A DNA stretch of 64,000 nt from Paramesorhizobium deserti (GTDB taxonomy: Bacteria > Pseudomonadota > Alphaproteobacteria > Rhizobiales > Rhizobiaceae): assembly GCF_001558695.1 (NCBI RefSeq), contig NZ_LNTU01000001.1, forward strand, positions 1,302,001 through 1,366,000, in the 5' to 3' direction. The translations under genes and the position numbers were made by a program. The notes under the pieces were generated by a model. It saw only the letters and a program-made list of their open reading frames with translations. It did not search any database and was not told the DNA's origin. This document shows, one piece after another, positions 8,272-17,819 of the stretch; position 1 is the first letter of the stretch; each line of letters begins with the position of its first letter.

Positions 8272-8670
8272 ATGACGAGACCGACAGCCACCCACCAACG
8301 CCCACTTTCGCCGCATCTCACCATCTACAAGCCGCCGATCACGATGACAATGTCGATCGTGCACCGCATCACCGGCAGCGCGCTCTATTTCGGCACGCTT
8401 CTGGTCGCCCTCTGGCTGATCGCGGCGGCGACGAGCGAGGACGCCTTCAACCTGGTCAACGGTTTTTTCGGCTCCTGGTTCGGCCGGCTGGTGCTCTTCG
8501 GCTATACCTGGGCCCTGCTGCACCACATGCTGGGCGGCATCCGCCATCTGATCTGGGATACGATAACCGGTCTTGAAAAGCACACGGCTTCCAAGATGGC
8601 CTGGGCAACCGTGATCGGCTCCGTCGCGCTGACGCTGCTGGTCTGGCTTGCCGGATATATGCTGCGCTGA
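8272..8670 (+). CDS. sdhC: Succinate dehydrogenase cytochrome b556 subunit
   Basis: The 132-residue start is the ATG following GGGGGAG, giving [20 protein letters not shown], the expected SdhC opening. [14 protein letters not shown] begins the first of three transmembrane helices. [19 protein letters not shown] in the second helix carries the histidine that binds heme b. The protein anchors the dehydrogenase in the inner membrane and helps form the ubiquinone site. It is the first gene of sdhCDAB, 22 bases before sdhD. Confidence 0.97.
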   Translation: MTRPTATHQRPLSPHLTIYKPPITMTMSIVHRITGSALYFGTLLVALWLIAAATSEDAFNLVNGFFGSWFGRLVLFGYTWALLHHMLGGIRHLIWDTITGLEKHTASKMAWATVIGSVALTLLVWLAGYMLR

Positions 8671-8692
8671 ACGGGCTGAAAGGATTGAAATC

Positions 8693-9076
8693 ATGAGCGA
8701 TATGCGTACGCCTCTCGGCAGGATCCGCGGGCTTGGCTCGGCCAAGGAAGGCACCGAGCATTTCTGGCGCCAGCGTCTGACTGCCGTCGCCAATGTGCCG
8801 CTGATGCTGTTTTTCGTCGGCCTCATCGTTTCGCTGAACGGCGCCGGTTTCCAGGAGGTCAGGGCCGCCCTTTCGCACCCGCTGACGGGTCTGATCATGA
8901 TCCTGGTCCTGTTGTCCGCGCTTTATCACATGCGCCTCGGAATGCAGGTCATCATCGAAGATTATGTGCATGGCGAGGGCCTCAAGGTCGTCCTCGTGAT
9001 GCTGAACACATTCTTCGCGGTGGCGGTCGGCGTCGCTTGCATCTTCTCGATCCTCAAGCTCAGCTTCGGAGGTTGA
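8693..9076 (+). CDS. sdhD: Succinate dehydrogenase membrane anchor subunit
   Basis: The 127-residue product opens [20 protein letters not shown], typical of alphaproteobacterial SdhD, and has three transmembrane helices. The segment [18 protein letters not shown] carries the conserved heme-side histidine and the D-Y pair near the quinone pocket. AAAGGATTG precedes the ATG. It pairs with SdhC to form the membrane domain of complex II. Confidence 0.96.
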   Translation: MSDMRTPLGRIRGLGSAKEGTEHFWRQRLTAVANVPLMLFFVGLIVSLNGAGFQEVRAALSHPLTGLIMILVLLSALYHMRLGMQVIIEDYVHGEGLKVVLVMLNTFFAVAVGVACIFSILKLSFGG

Positions 9077-9084
9077 AAGCCCAT

Positions 9085-10932
9085 ATGGCTCCTCAGACAA
9101 AGAAAAGCGCGGCTCCGGCCGAAGGCGGAAAATCCTACCGTTTCGTCGATCACAAGTTTGATGTGGTGGTGGTCGGTGCGGGCGGCGCGGGTCTGCGCGC
9201 GACGCTTGGCATGGCCGAGCAGGGCCTGAAGACGGCCTGCATCACCAAGGTGTTCCCGACGCGCTCCCACACGGTCGCCGCGCAGGGCGGCATCGCGGCA
9301 TCGCTCAGCAATATGGGTCCGGATTCTTGGCAGTGGCACATGTACGACACCGTCAAGGGTTCGGACTGGCTGGGCGATACGGATGCGATGGAATATCTGG
9401 CGCGGGAAGCGCCTGCTGCCGTCTACGAGCTCGAGCATTACGGCGTGCCGTTCTCGCGCACCGAGGAAGGCAAGATCTACCAGCGCCCGTTCGGCGGCCA
9501 TATGCAGAATTTCGGCGACGGTCCTCCGGTGCAGCGCACCTGCGCGGCGGCCGACCGCACCGGCCATGCGATCCTGCACACGCTCTATGGCCAGAGCCTG
9601 AAGAACAACGCGCAGTTCTTCGTCGAGTATTTCGCCCTTGATCTGATCATGACCGACGGTGTGTGCACCGGTGTCGTCGCGTGGAACCTCGACGATGGCA
9701 CCATCCATCGCTTTGCCGCCAAGATGGTGGTGCTGGCGACCGGCGGTTACGGTCGGGCCTATTTCTCGGCGACATCGGCTCATACCTGCACCGGCGACGG
9801 CGGCGGCATGGTGGCGCGGGCAGGACTCCCTCTCCAGGATATGGAGTTCGTGCAGTTCCACCCGACCGGCATTTATGGCGCGGGCTGCCTCATCACCGAG
9901 GGGGCTCGCGGCGAAGGCGGCTATCTCGTCAATTCGGAAGGGGAGCGCTTCATGGAGCGCTATGCGCCTTCGGCGAAGGATCTTGCCTCGCGCGACGTGG
10001 TTTCGCGCTGCATGACGATGGAAATCCGCGAGGGGCGCGGCGTCGGCAAGAACAAGGATCATATCTACCTGCACCTCGACCATCTCGATCCGGCGGTGCT
10101 GCATGAGCGGCTTCCCGGCATTTCGGAATCGGCCAAGATCTTCGCCGGCGTCGACCTGACCAAGGAACCGATCCCGGTCCTGCCGACGGTCCATTACAAT
10201 ATGGGCGGCATTCCGACCAATTACTGGGGCGAGGTGCTGAACCCGACGCCTGAGAATCCAGACCGCGTCCAGCCCGGCCTGATGGCGGTGGGCGAGGCGG
10301 GTTGCGCCTCGGTGCATGGCGCCAACCGGCTCGGCTCCAACTCTCTGATCGACCTGGTGGTGTTCGGGCGCGCGGCGGCGATCCGGGCGGGTGAGGTCAT
10401 CGACCGCAGCGCCAAGATACCGGATATCGACGAGGCGGCGGTGGACAAGATCATGGACCGCTTTGACCGGCTGCGCTTTGCCAATGGCAATACGCCGACG
10501 GCGAAGCTGCGCGAAAAGATGCAGCGCACCATGCAGGAAGACGCCGCCGTCTTCCGCACCTCCGAATCGCTGAAATCGGGCTGCGAGCGCGTGGAGAAGA
10601 TCTGGCACGAACTCGACGACATCAAGGTCACCGACCATTCGATGATCTGGAATTCCGATCTGGTGGAGACGCTGGAACTGGAAAACCTGATGGCCAATGC
10701 GCTCACCACCGTCGTTTCCGCCGAAGCGCGCAAGGAAAGCCGCGGCGCGCATGCGCGCGAGGATTTCCCGGAACGGGACGATGCCAACTGGCGCAAGCAC
10801 ACGCTGGCCTGGCTCAGCCCGGACGGCAAGGTCACGCTCGGCTATCGCCCGGTCCATCTCGATCCGCTGGTTCCGGAAGCCGAAGGCGGCATCAGCCTGG
10901 CCAAGATTGCGCCGAAGAAGCGCGTTTACTAG
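9085..10932 (+). CDS. sdhA: Succinate dehydrogenase flavoprotein subunit
   Basis: The 615-residue product is a full-length SdhA. It starts at the ATG behind GGAGG; a longer in-frame extension overlaps sdhD and is not needed. The FAD-binding Rossmann motif [17 protein letters not shown] is near residue 30. [17 protein letters not shown] carries the histidine that covalently holds FAD, and the substrate-site residues [11 protein letters not shown] and [11 protein letters not shown] are present. It oxidises succinate to fumarate in the TCA cycle and passes electrons to SdhB. A dispersed repeat sits between this gene and sdhB. Confidence 0.98.
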   Translation: MAPQTKKSAAPAEGGKSYRFVDHKFDVVVVGAGGAGLRATLGMAEQGLKTACITKVFPTRSHTVAAQGGIAASLSNMGPDSWQWHMYDTVKGSDWLGDTDAMEYLAREAPAAVYELEHYGVPFSRTEEGKIYQRPFGGHMQNFGDGPPVQRTCAAADRTGHAILHTLYGQSLKNNAQFFVEYFALDLIMTDGVCTGVVAWNLDDGTIHRFAAKMVVLATGGYGRAYFSATSAHTCTGDGGGMVARAGLPLQDMEFVQFHPTGIYGAGCLITEGARGEGGYLVNSEGERFMERYAPSAKDLASRDVVSRCMTMEIREGRGVGKNKDHIYLHLDHLDPAVLHERLPGISESAKIFAGVDLTKEPIPVLPTVHYNMGGIPTNYWGEVLNPTPENPDRVQPGLMAVGEAGCASVHGANRLGSNSLIDLVVFGRAAAIRAGEVIDRSAKIPDIDEAAVDKIMDRFDRLRFANGNTPTAKLREKMQRTMQEDAAVFRTSESLKSGCERVEKIWHELDDIKVTDHSMIWNSDLVETLELENLMANALTTVVSAEARKESRGAHAREDFPERDDANWRKHTLAWLSPDGKVTLGYRPVHLDPLVPEAEGGISLAKIAPKKRVY

Positions 10933-10939
10933 TTTTAGT

Positions 10940-10989
10940 TACGCAAGTCCGGACGGAAAGCCGCTTCGCATTTTCCTGGACTTGCTCTC
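10940..10989 (+). repeat. Dispersed repeat family C, copy 1 (inside the sdh operon)
   Basis: The segment beginning ACGCAAGTCCGGACGGAAAG and ending TTGCTCT matches 41396-41459 in the same orientation, which carries an extra internal hairpin. Here it fills most of the 71-base gap between sdhA and sdhB. Confidence 0.75.
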
Positions 10990-11003
10990 AAGGGACAAGA
11001 GCA

Positions 11004-11783
11004 ATGGTCGAACTGACACTTCCCAGAAATTCGCAGATCAAGCCGGGGCATGTCTGGGCCCGGCCTGAGGGCGCCAATAATCTGAAGGAATTCAGGATCT
11101 ACCGCTGGTCGCCGGATGACGGCGAAAATCCGCGCCTGGACACCTATTACGTCGATCTCGACGATTGCGGCCCGATGGTGCTGGACGCCCTCTTGTGGAT
11201 CAAGAACAATGTCGATCCGACGCTGACCTTGCGCCGCTCCTGTCGTGAAGGCATCTGCGGGTCGTGCGCGATGAATATCGACGGCGCCAATACGCTCGCT
11301 TGCACCAAGGGCATGGACGAGATCAGCGGCGCCGTGAAGGTCTATCCGTTGCCGCATATGCCTGTCGTCAAGGATCTGGTGCCCGACCTGACGGTGCCCT
11401 ATGCGCAGCTCGCCTCGATCGATCCCTATCTCAAGACGGTCTCGCCGGAGCCCGCGAAAGAGTGGCTGCAAAGCCATGAGGACCGGGCCAAGCTCGACGG
11501 GCTCTACGAGTGCATCCTGTGCTTCTGCTGCCAGACCTCATGCCCGAGCTACTGGTGGAACGGCGAGCGCTATCTCGGGCCCGCCGTGCTGCTTCAGGCC
11601 TATCGCTGGCTGATCGATTCACGCGATGAGGCGACGGGCGAGCGGCTGGACAATCTGGAAGACCCGTTCCGGCTCTATCGCTGCCACACGATCATGAACT
11701 GCGCCCAGACCTGCCCGAAGGGTCTGAACCCGGCCAAGGCGATCGCCGAGATCAAGAAGATGCTGGTGGAGCGGCGGGTTTGA
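11004..11783 (+). CDS. sdhB: Succinate dehydrogenase iron-sulfur subunit
   Basis: The 259-residue protein shows all three cluster motifs in order: the [2Fe-2S] ligands in [16 protein letters not shown] with the later LACTKG, the [4Fe-4S] motif [12 protein letters not shown], and the [3Fe-4S] motif [17 protein letters not shown]. It carries electrons from the SdhA flavin to ubiquinone. It is the last gene of sdhCDAB and is separated from sdhA by a repeat, so its expression may be partly uncoupled by RNA structure. A further repeat element follows. Confidence 0.98.
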   Translation: MVELTLPRNSQIKPGHVWARPEGANNLKEFRIYRWSPDDGENPRLDTYYVDLDDCGPMVLDALLWIKNNVDPTLTLRRSCREGICGSCAMNIDGANTLACTKGMDEISGAVKVYPLPHMPVVKDLVPDLTVPYAQLASIDPYLKTVSPEPAKEWLQSHEDRAKLDGLYECILCFCCQTSCPSYWWNGERYLGPAVLLQAYRWLIDSRDEATGERLDNLEDPFRLYRCHTIMNCAQTCPKGLNPAKAIAEIKKMLVERRV

Positions 11784-11811
11784 TTTGATCAAGTCGCATT
11801 GGTCCATTGAC

Positions 11812-11943
11812 CGTCATCCTCGGGCTTGACCCGAGGATCTACGGAAGGAAATGAGAACGGCACTGCCATTCGTGACGGGCTTATAACCGTATCGATCCAT
11901 GTTTCAGGTCGGCAGATCCTCGGGACAAGCCCGAGGATGACGA
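11812..11943. repeat. Rhizobial palindromic element, family D copy 1
   Basis: Two outward copies of the palindrome around TCCTCGGGCTTGACCCGAGGA (here one base over the core) bound a roughly 130-base element. The left copy is 11812-11841; the right copy, 11914-11943, is its reverse complement with one mismatch in about 29 bases. A diverged relative lies at 22270-22397. It resembles the RIME-type mosaic elements of rhizobia. It fills the sdhB to glyoxalase gap. Confidence 0.8.
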
Positions 11944-12035
11944 TGGGTGTGTATGGCTGCCGGCCCGGCGCTGACAGTCAACAGGTTGATTTTTACCCGG
12001 CGGCGCTTACCCTACTCACAGAAGGAGAAAAGCGG

Positions 12036-12407
12036 ATGCTCGACCATATCGGCTTCAACATTTCGAACATGAAGAAAGCGCGGGCGTTCTATGATGCGGC
12101 GCTGCAGCCGCTCGGCATATCGCCGGTCATGGAGTTTGGCGATTGGGTCGGCTATGGCCGCAACAGCAAGCCGGAATTCTGGATCGGTGCGCAGAAGGGC
12201 GCGCGCCTGCAAGGCGTGCTCCATGTCGCCTTTTCAGCCGGCACGCGCGCCGAGGTGGACCGCTTCTATCACGAGGCGCTGGCGGCGGGCGGTCGCGACA
12301 ACGGCGCGCCCGGTATCCGCGAGCACTATCATCCCGATTATTACGGCGCTTTCATCATCGATCCGGACGGGCATAATATCGAGGCTGTCTGCCACCTGCC
12401 GGAGTAG
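12036..12407 (+). CDS. VOC (glyoxalase/bleomycin-resistance) family protein
   Basis: The 123-residue start follows AGAAGGAG. The single-domain VOC fold is indicated by the repeated beta-alpha-beta-beta-beta pattern: MLDHIGFNISNMKKARAFYD opens the first module and VLHVAFSAGTRAEVDRFYH the second. Probable metal ligands are His4, the His of LHVAF and the Glu of DGHNIEAVCH at the C-terminus. Members include glyoxalases, dioxygenases and resistance proteins; substrate not predictable. It stands alone behind a repeat element. Confidence 0.88.
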   Translation: MLDHIGFNISNMKKARAFYDAALQPLGISPVMEFGDWVGYGRNSKPEFWIGAQKGARLQGVLHVAFSAGTRAEVDRFYHEALAAGGRDNGAPGIREHYHPDYYGAFIIDPDGHNIEAVCHLPE

Positions 12408-12427
12408 GTATCGGCCCATTTCCTCAT

Positions 12428-12453
12428 CCCCTCCGGCCTGCCGGCCAGAGGGG
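12428..12453. repeat. CCCCTC/GAGGGG palindrome, family E copy 1
   Basis: CCCCTC (12428-12433) and GAGGGG (12448-12453) enclose an inner GGCC/GGCC pairing. It lies between the converging glyoxalase-like and osmC genes and may act as a bidirectional terminator. Similar hairpins occur at 21239-21274 and 54288-54313. Confidence 0.6.
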
Positions 12454-12492
12454 GGTACTGTCCCGCCGGCGTCCATCTCAGTGTGAATATTT

Positions 12493-12930
12493 TTACGCCA
12501 GCCTTGCGTCCAGCGTAATCTCGATCGCGCCGAGCGCCTTTGAAAGCGGGCAGGACTGCTTGGCTTGATCCGCGAATTTGCGGAAGTCGTCCTCGCTGAT
12601 TCCCGGCACGGTGCCGACGAGGGTGATCGCGCTCCGGGTGATCTCGAAACCGCCGCCGGAGGCCGGGTTGATGCTGACGGCGGCGGTCGCCTCGAGCTTT
12701 TCCGCCGGTGTGCCGTTTTCGGCGAGGAAATGCGAAAGCTGCATGGCGAAGCAGCCGGAATGAGCCGCGGCAAGCAGTTCTTCCGGGTTGGTTCCCGACT
12801 TGCCCGCCTCGTCCTCGAAACGGGCCTTGAAATTATAGGGCAATTCCCGCAAGGCGCCGCTTTGCGTATCGAGCGTGCCCGAGCCGTCCTTGAGCCCGCC
12901 CTTCCAGATTGCCATTGCCTTCCTGTCCAT
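12493..12930 (-). CDS. osmC: OsmC-family peroxiredoxin
   Basis: The 145-residue length matches OsmC (about 143). The two redox cysteines are in expected places: HSGCFAMQLSHFLAE near residue 60 and KQSCPLSKAL near 127. The family reduces organic hydroperoxides. The start is the ATG preceded by GGAGACGG; a second ATG five codons in is also possible. It is monocistronic and converges on the glyoxalase-like gene. Assignment to OsmC rather than Ohr is based on length and the KQSCPLSKAL end and is fairly secure. Confidence 0.9.
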   Translation of the reverse strand: MDRKAMAIWKGGLKDGSGTLDTQSGALRELPYNFKARFEDEAGKSGTNPEELLAAAHSGCFAMQLSHFLAENGTPAEKLEATAAVSINPASGGGFEITRSAITLVGTVPGISEDDFRKFADQAKQSCPLSKALGAIEITLDARLA

Positions 12931-13012
12931 CTGCCGTCTCCTTCACATGAGAAAAGTTGCGGTATCAAGCATGGATATAGGACTTGCTCACGAAGCATCC
13001 ATGGTGAGGGGC

Positions 13013-14269
13013 TCAGATGGCCTCGCCCTGTAGAAGACGCGGTGTGTTCCTCGTCAGCCCGGATGCCTGGCGGATGAAGAACTGCTTCATCGACGGCATG
13101 CGGTCGACGAGGCCGAGGCCGATGTCGCGAATGGCGCGGACCGGCGTGATGTCGTTGGAGAACAGCCGGTTGAGGAGATCGGTGGTGACGCCCATCTGCA
13201 CCGTGTCGAAACGCCGCCAAGCCTGATAGCGTTCGAGCGCGGCAATGGAGCCGATGTCGAGGCCGAGCCGGTCCGTCTCGACGATGACTTCCGCGAGGGC
13301 GGCTGCATCGCGGAAACCGAGATTGAGGCCCTGGCCGGCGATCGGATGGATGCCGTGGGCGGCGTCACCCACCAGCGCGAAGCGCGGCTTGACGAACTCG
13401 CGCACCAGCATCAGCCCGAGCGGGAAGGCGCGGCGCGGGCCCTCGACCTTGATTTCGCCGAGCCTATGGCCGAAGCGCTGTTCCAACTCCGCCTCGAACA
13501 GGAAATCGTCCTGATTGACGATGCGCTCGGCATCGCGCGTGCGCTCGGTCCAGACCAGGGAAGAGCGGTTGCCCTTGAGCGGCAGGGTGGCAAAGGGCCC
13601 GGCCGGCAGGAAATGCTCCTCCGCCTGGCCATTGTGCGGGCGCTCGTGGTGGACGGTGCAGACGATGCCGGACTGGCCGTAATCCCATTGCACCGTCTTG
13701 ATTCCGGCGCGATCGCGCAGCCTGGAGCGTACGCCGTCAGCGGCAACCAGCAACCGCGTCTCGAAAACGAGCCCGTCGCTCAGATGGACGGCGACGGTAT
13801 TGGGGCCCGCGTCAAAGCTATCGACGCCGACGCCCTCGATGATCTCCACGCCGAGCTCTCCGGCTTTTGCATGGAGCGCCGCATTGAGCGTCCGGTTCTC
13901 GATCATATGAGCGAAAGGCTCGCCCGGCACCACTTCGCCGTCGAAGGTGAGGAAGACAGGGCGGACGGGGTCGGCGGTGCGCGAATCGGTGACGATCATC
14001 TCGTTGATCGGCTGCGCTTCGGGGAGGATGGGCTGCCAGCAGCCCAGGCGATTGAGCATACGCGCGGCGGCGGCAGCGATGGCCGAGGCGCGGGGATCCT
14101 TCTTCCAGCTTCCGGGAGGGGAGGCATCGATGACGAGAACCCGCAGATGCATCGCCGCGGCCTTGACGGCCACCGCAGTCGCCAGCCCGACATAGCCGCC
14201 GCCGGCGACCAGCACGTCGATCGGTGTTGTATCATTCGTGTCTGTCTGGGCGGAGGTCTGGCCAGTCAT
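13013..14269 (-). CDS. UbiH/COQ6-family ubiquinone biosynthesis FAD monooxygenase
   Basis: The 418-residue flavoprotein has the N-terminal FAD motif DVLVAGGGYVGLATAVAVK, the middle DG motif LVAADGVRSRLRDRAGI and the second FAD motif VGDAAHGIHPIAGQGLNLGF (about residues 298-317). This is the pattern of the UbiH/UbiF/VisC/COQ6 hydroxylases that hydroxylate the ubiquinone ring. The exact ring position (UbiH, UbiF or the alphaproteobacterial UbiL) cannot be told from the sequence. It is divergent from tesB across a 260-base gap in which no other gene is evident. Confidence 0.93.
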   Translation of the reverse strand: MTGQTSAQTDTNDTTPIDVLVAGGGYVGLATAVAVKAAAMHLRVLVIDASPPGSWKKDPRASAIAAAAARMLNRLGCWQPILPEAQPINEMIVTDSRTADPVRPVFLTFDGEVVPGEPFAHMIENRTLNAALHAKAGELGVEIIEGVGVDSFDAGPNTVAVHLSDGLVFETRLLVAADGVRSRLRDRAGIKTVQWDYGQSGIVCTVHHERPHNGQAEEHFLPAGPFATLPLKGNRSSLVWTERTRDAERIVNQDDFLFEAELEQRFGHRLGEIKVEGPRRAFPLGLMLVREFVKPRFALVGDAAHGIHPIAGQGLNLGFRDAAALAEVIVETDRLGLDIGSIAALERYQAWRRFDTVQMGVTTDLLNRLFSNDITPVRAIRDIGLGLVDRMPSMKQFFIRQASGLTRNTPRLLQGEAI

Positions 14270-14529
14270 CGCTTCATTCCTTCCCTGCGGATCGGATTGT
14301 CATCGGACCTGGAGCATTTTTCAAGCAGGTCTTTTCTCAAGCCGTCGATTGGATGCATGTGCGTGCATGATCTGATCCGGAACGTCTGTCAATGTCCGCA
14401 ATTTCCGTGTCATTTCTTTGTCTTGCCTCCATCGGCCATTAACCCCTGCGCCTTCGCCTGCTTGACACGGCATGCCGTTCCTGTTGAAGCGGAATGAAGG
14501 CAAAACGCACTCGGAGAGGCAACCGATCC

Positions 14530-15399
14530 ATGTCCGAAGCCATGAAAGAGCTTCTTTCCATTCTCGACCTCGAGACGCTGGAGCACAATCTGTTCCGCGG
14601 TCGCAGTCCGCAGGTCGGGTGGCAGCGGGTGTTCGGCGGACAGGTCATCGGGCAGGCGCTGGTGGCGGCGCAGCGCACGGTCGAGAAGGAAAGGCACGTG
14701 CATTCGCTGCATGCCTATTTCATGCGGCCCGGCGATCCGGCCGTGCCGATCATCTACGAGGTGGATCGCATCCGCGACGGCTCTAGCTTCACAACGCGGC
14801 GCGTCGTCGCCGTCCAGCATGGGCACGCGATCTTCTCGCTTTCCTGCTCGTTCCAGGTGGAGGAGGGCGGGCTCTCCCATCAAAGGCCGATGCCGGAGGA
14901 TGTGCCGCCGCCGGAAAAGTTGATGAGCGACCGGCAGTTGAAGGAGCAATATATCCATATGGCGCCTGAGAACGTGCGCAAATATTGGGAGCGCGACCGG
15001 CCGATCGAGATGAAGCCGGTTTCGCTGACGCATTATTTCTCGCGCGAGAAGCTGCCGCCGAAGCAGGATGTCTGGATACGCACCACCGGTCCCGTGCCCG
15101 ATGACCGCGCCATCCAGGCGGCGGTGCTCGCCTATATCTCCGATATGACGCTTCTCGACACCTCGCTTTATGCGCATGGCCGCTCGATCTTCGACCGCGA
15201 CCTGCAGGTGGCGAGCCTCGATCATGCCATGTGGTTCCACCATCCCTGCAAGCTCGACGACTGGCTGCTCTATACGCAGGACAGCCCGAGTGCGGCGGGC
15301 GCGCGCGGTTTCAATCGCGGCTCGATCTATACGCGCGAGGGATTCCTGGTTGCGTCCGTGGCTCAGGAAGGGCTTATCCGCCTGCGTGAATCTGACTAA
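14530..15399 (+). CDS. tesB: Acyl-CoA thioesterase II
   Basis: The 289-residue product, started at the ATG behind GGAGAGG, is a double-hotdog thioesterase. LFRGRSPQVGWQRVFGGQVIGQAL near the N-terminus and the second-domain LASLDHAMWFHH-like segment (VASLDHAMWFHHPCKLDDWL) match TesB, including the catalytic-region Asp and the Q-x-G-containing QVIGQA. It hydrolyses acyl-CoA to free fatty acid and CoA in the cytoplasm. It precedes the glnK-amtB locus but is transcribed separately. Confidence 0.95.
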   Translation: MSEAMKELLSILDLETLEHNLFRGRSPQVGWQRVFGGQVIGQALVAAQRTVEKERHVHSLHAYFMRPGDPAVPIIYEVDRIRDGSSFTTRRVVAVQHGHAIFSLSCSFQVEEGGLSHQRPMPEDVPPPEKLMSDRQLKEQYIHMAPENVRKYWERDRPIEMKPVSLTHYFSREKLPPKQDVWIRTTGPVPDDRAIQAAVLAYISDMTLLDTSLYAHGRSIFDRDLQVASLDHAMWFHHPCKLDDWLLYTQDSPSAAGARGFNRGSIYTREGFLVASVAQEGLIRLRESD

Positions 15400-15521
15400 A
15401 TAGACGCCATCCCACGGATGGCAGGAATATTGTGACTAGTTTTTAGGCGTTTTGCATTCACCACATCTGGGCCACCAAAGAATTGTCTAGTGTATTCAAG
15501 GCGATGTTTGGTATTTTTCGT

Positions 15522-15538
15522 TTGGCACGGAGTTTGAA
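15522..15538 (+). promoter_or_regulatory. Sigma-54 (-24/-12) promoter of glnK
   Basis: TTGGCACGGAGTTTGAA fits YTGGCACGrNNNTTGCW at all but one strongly conserved position (A for C at the -12 GC). It ends about 87 bases before the glnK ATG. Nitrogen control of glnK by NtrC and RpoN is well known; no convincing NtrC dyad could be picked out by eye. Confidence 0.85.
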
Positions 15539-15607
15539 TTGATCTCTGCAGTCACCGGAATGGCGGACCATTCCGGAGATGGCTTCCGAACGCGGGCAAC
15601 CGCATAA

Positions 15608-15964
<357 letters not shown>

Positions 15965-16166
15965 GAGAAGCGCCAATCCGCGCTTGTCCTGCGCCGCCGC
16001 CTGCTCATTCCGGCAGTATCGGACTTTTCGCTGTTTGCTTAAAGAACCAGCATAAATTGCCAGAGTGACGATTTTTTGTGCAAAGCATCAGGACGAAGCG
16101 TTGGACCTCACCGAATGGAAACAAATAAGAGAGCCTTTACAGCCGGTTAAGTGACTATTTCAAGAA

Positions 16167-16183
16167 TTGGCACGGAACTTGGT
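16167..16183 (+). promoter_or_regulatory. Sigma-54 (-24/-12) promoter of amtB
   Basis: TTGGCACGGAACTTGGT matches the -24/-12 consensus (YTGGCACGrNNNTTGCW) with G for C at the -12 GC. It is 70 bases upstream of the amtB start, inside the 288-base glnK-amtB gap. The gene pair thus appears to have two nitrogen-regulated promoters. Confidence 0.8.
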
Positions 16184-16252
16184 TATGGGGCATTGGGCCG
16201 GGACTTGTGACGCAAATTCGCGTTTGAAGCCGGTGTTCGACGGAGATTTTTG

Positions 16253-17554
16253 ATGTTCACACTCAATAGACATATGCGCGCCGCTGTCGGCTCGCTTTCC
16301 CTCCTCGGCGCTTTCGCCGGGGCGGCAATAGCGCAGGACGCGGCTCCTGCCGCTCCCGCTTTCGACACCGGCGACACGGCATGGATGCTGACATCGTCGG
16401 CGCTGGTGCTGATGATGACCATTCCGGGGCTGGCGCTCTTCTATGGCGGCATGGTGCGCAAGAAAAACGTTCTTTCCACCGTCATGCAGAGCTTCGCCAT
16501 CTGCTGCCTCATGAGCATTTTGTGGATGGTCGCCGGCTACTCGCTGGCCTTCACCGATGGCGGCTCGCTCAACGCCTATCTCGGCGGCATGAGCAAGGCC
16601 TTCCTCTCGGGCGTCGACATGAACTCGGCGACGGCAACCATTCCCGAGTATCTGTTCATCATGTTCCAGATGACCTTCGCCATCATCACCCCGGCGCTGA
16701 TTGCCGGCGCATTCGCCGAGCGCATGAAATTCTCGGCAATGCTTCTGTTCATGGCCATCTGGCTCATCGTCGTCTACGTACCGGTCGCGCATTGGGTATG
16801 GGGCGGCGGCTTCCTTGGTTCCGATGGCGTGCTTGATTTCGCCGGCGGCACCGTCGTCCACATCAATGCCGGTGTGGCTGGTCTCGTCGCCGCTCTCATC
16901 ATCGGCAAGCGCGAAGGCTACGGCCAAGTCAACATGGCGCCGCACAATCTGGTGCTCTCCGTCATCGGCGCTTCGCTTCTGTGGGTCGGCTGGTTCGGCT
17001 TCAACGCCGGTTCGGCCGTCGCCTCCAACGCGCTCGCCAGCGTGGCTATGCTGAACACGCAGGTTGCCGCCGCCGCCGCCGCTCTCGCCTGGATGTTCGC
17101 GGAGTGGATCGTCGCCAAGAAGCCGAGCATTCTCGGCATCATTTCGGGCGCTGTCGCCGGCCTCGTCGCGGTGACGCCTGCCGCCGGCTTCGTCAACCCG
17201 ACCGGCGCGCTGATCATCGGCATCATCTCGGGCGTGATCTGTTACATCGCCGCCGTCAAGATAAAGCATGCGCTCGGTTATGACGATTCGCTCGACGCCT
17301 TCGGCGTGCACGGTGTCGGCGGTATCGTCGGCGCGATCCTGACCGGCGTCTTCGCCGATCCGGCGATCAACGAAGCGAGCGCGGGCGCCTCGGTCGGCAC
17401 GCAGATCTATGGTGTGATCTTCACCATCATCTATGCGGCCATCGCCACCGCCATCATTCTCTATATCGTCAAGGCCCTCGTCGGTCTTCGCCCGACCAAG
17501 CAGGAAGAGATCGAAGGTCTCGACATCAACCTGCACGGCGAAACCGTCCAGTAA
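16253..17554 (+). CDS. amtB: Ammonium transporter
   Basis: The 433-residue protein starts at the ATG following CGGAG (a TTG directly before it is not needed). An N-terminal signal sequence (cut after AIA, about residue 27) precedes the channel, as in other AmtB proteins. Eleven membrane helices follow, with the signature DFAGGTVVHINAGVAGLVAAL and the pore histidines in VVHINAG and DAFGVHGVGGIVG. A short cytoplasmic tail contains the GlnK contact region. It conducts ammonium into the cell and is paired with glnK. A perfect terminator follows. Confidence 0.97.
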   Translation: MFTLNRHMRAAVGSLSLLGAFAGAAIAQDAAPAAPAFDTGDTAWMLTSSALVLMMTIPGLALFYGGMVRKKNVLSTVMQSFAICCLMSILWMVAGYSLAFTDGGSLNAYLGGMSKAFLSGVDMNSATATIPEYLFIMFQMTFAIITPALIAGAFAERMKFSAMLLFMAIWLIVVYVPVAHWVWGGGFLGSDGVLDFAGGTVVHINAGVAGLVAALIIGKREGYGQVNMAPHNLVLSVIGASLLWVGWFGFNAGSAVASNALASVAMLNTQVAAAAAALAWMFAEWIVAKKPSILGIISGAVAGLVAVTPAAGFVNPTGALIIGIISGVICYIAAVKIKHALGYDDSLDAFGVHGVGGIVGAILTGVFADPAINEASAGASVGTQIYGVIFTIIYAAIATAIILYIVKALVGLRPTKQEEIEGLDINLHGETVQ

Positions 17555-17613
17555 TATCGGCGAGCAGGGTGGGCCGTACTCGCCGGTACGGTTCTACCCC
17601 TCGATTTGATGCG

Positions 17614-17644
17614 AAAAAGGCCCGTTTTCGGGCCTTTTTCTTTT
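17614..17644 (+). terminator. Intrinsic terminator of amtB
   Basis: AAAAAGGCCCG (17614-17624) pairs perfectly with CGGGCCTTTTT (17629-17639) around a TTTT loop. A and T tracts on both sides make it strong, possibly in both directions. Confidence 0.93.
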
Positions 17645-17677
17645 GTTTTTGATGAAACGAATACCGAATCGGCATGG

Positions 17678-17692
17678 TTAATGCCGTCTTAA
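17678..17692. promoter_or_regulatory. CtrA-type site upstream of ftsK
   Basis: TTAATGCCGTCTTAA is an exact TTAA-N7-TTAA match to the alphaproteobacterial cell-cycle regulator CtrA consensus. It lies 128 bases before the ftsK start in the amtB-ftsK gap. Binding is inferred. Confidence 0.6.
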
Positions 17693-17819
17693 CCTTCCCT
17701 GCTCTAGGATCGGCCCCGATTCCGTCTCCGGCGGAGCACAGGCGACACGGCATGATCCCGAAACGTCTTGGACTTTCGGACAAGGTCATGCGGAACAAAG
17801 AGCATTCGGGAAAAGCTTC

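Noticed and set aside
8962-10857. Open frame of 631 codons antisense to sdhA
   Set aside because: It is a product of GC-rich codon use on the sdhA strand; it has no family resemblance and sdhA is certain.
11781-11796. TTGAT/ATCAA dyad at the sdhB stop, like an FNR/FixK box
   Set aside because: The half-sites are three bases apart instead of four, and no promoter is served by it.
16160-17536. Open frame of 458 codons antisense to amtB
   Set aside because: Acidic and Gly/Arg-rich shadow; amtB is unmistakable.
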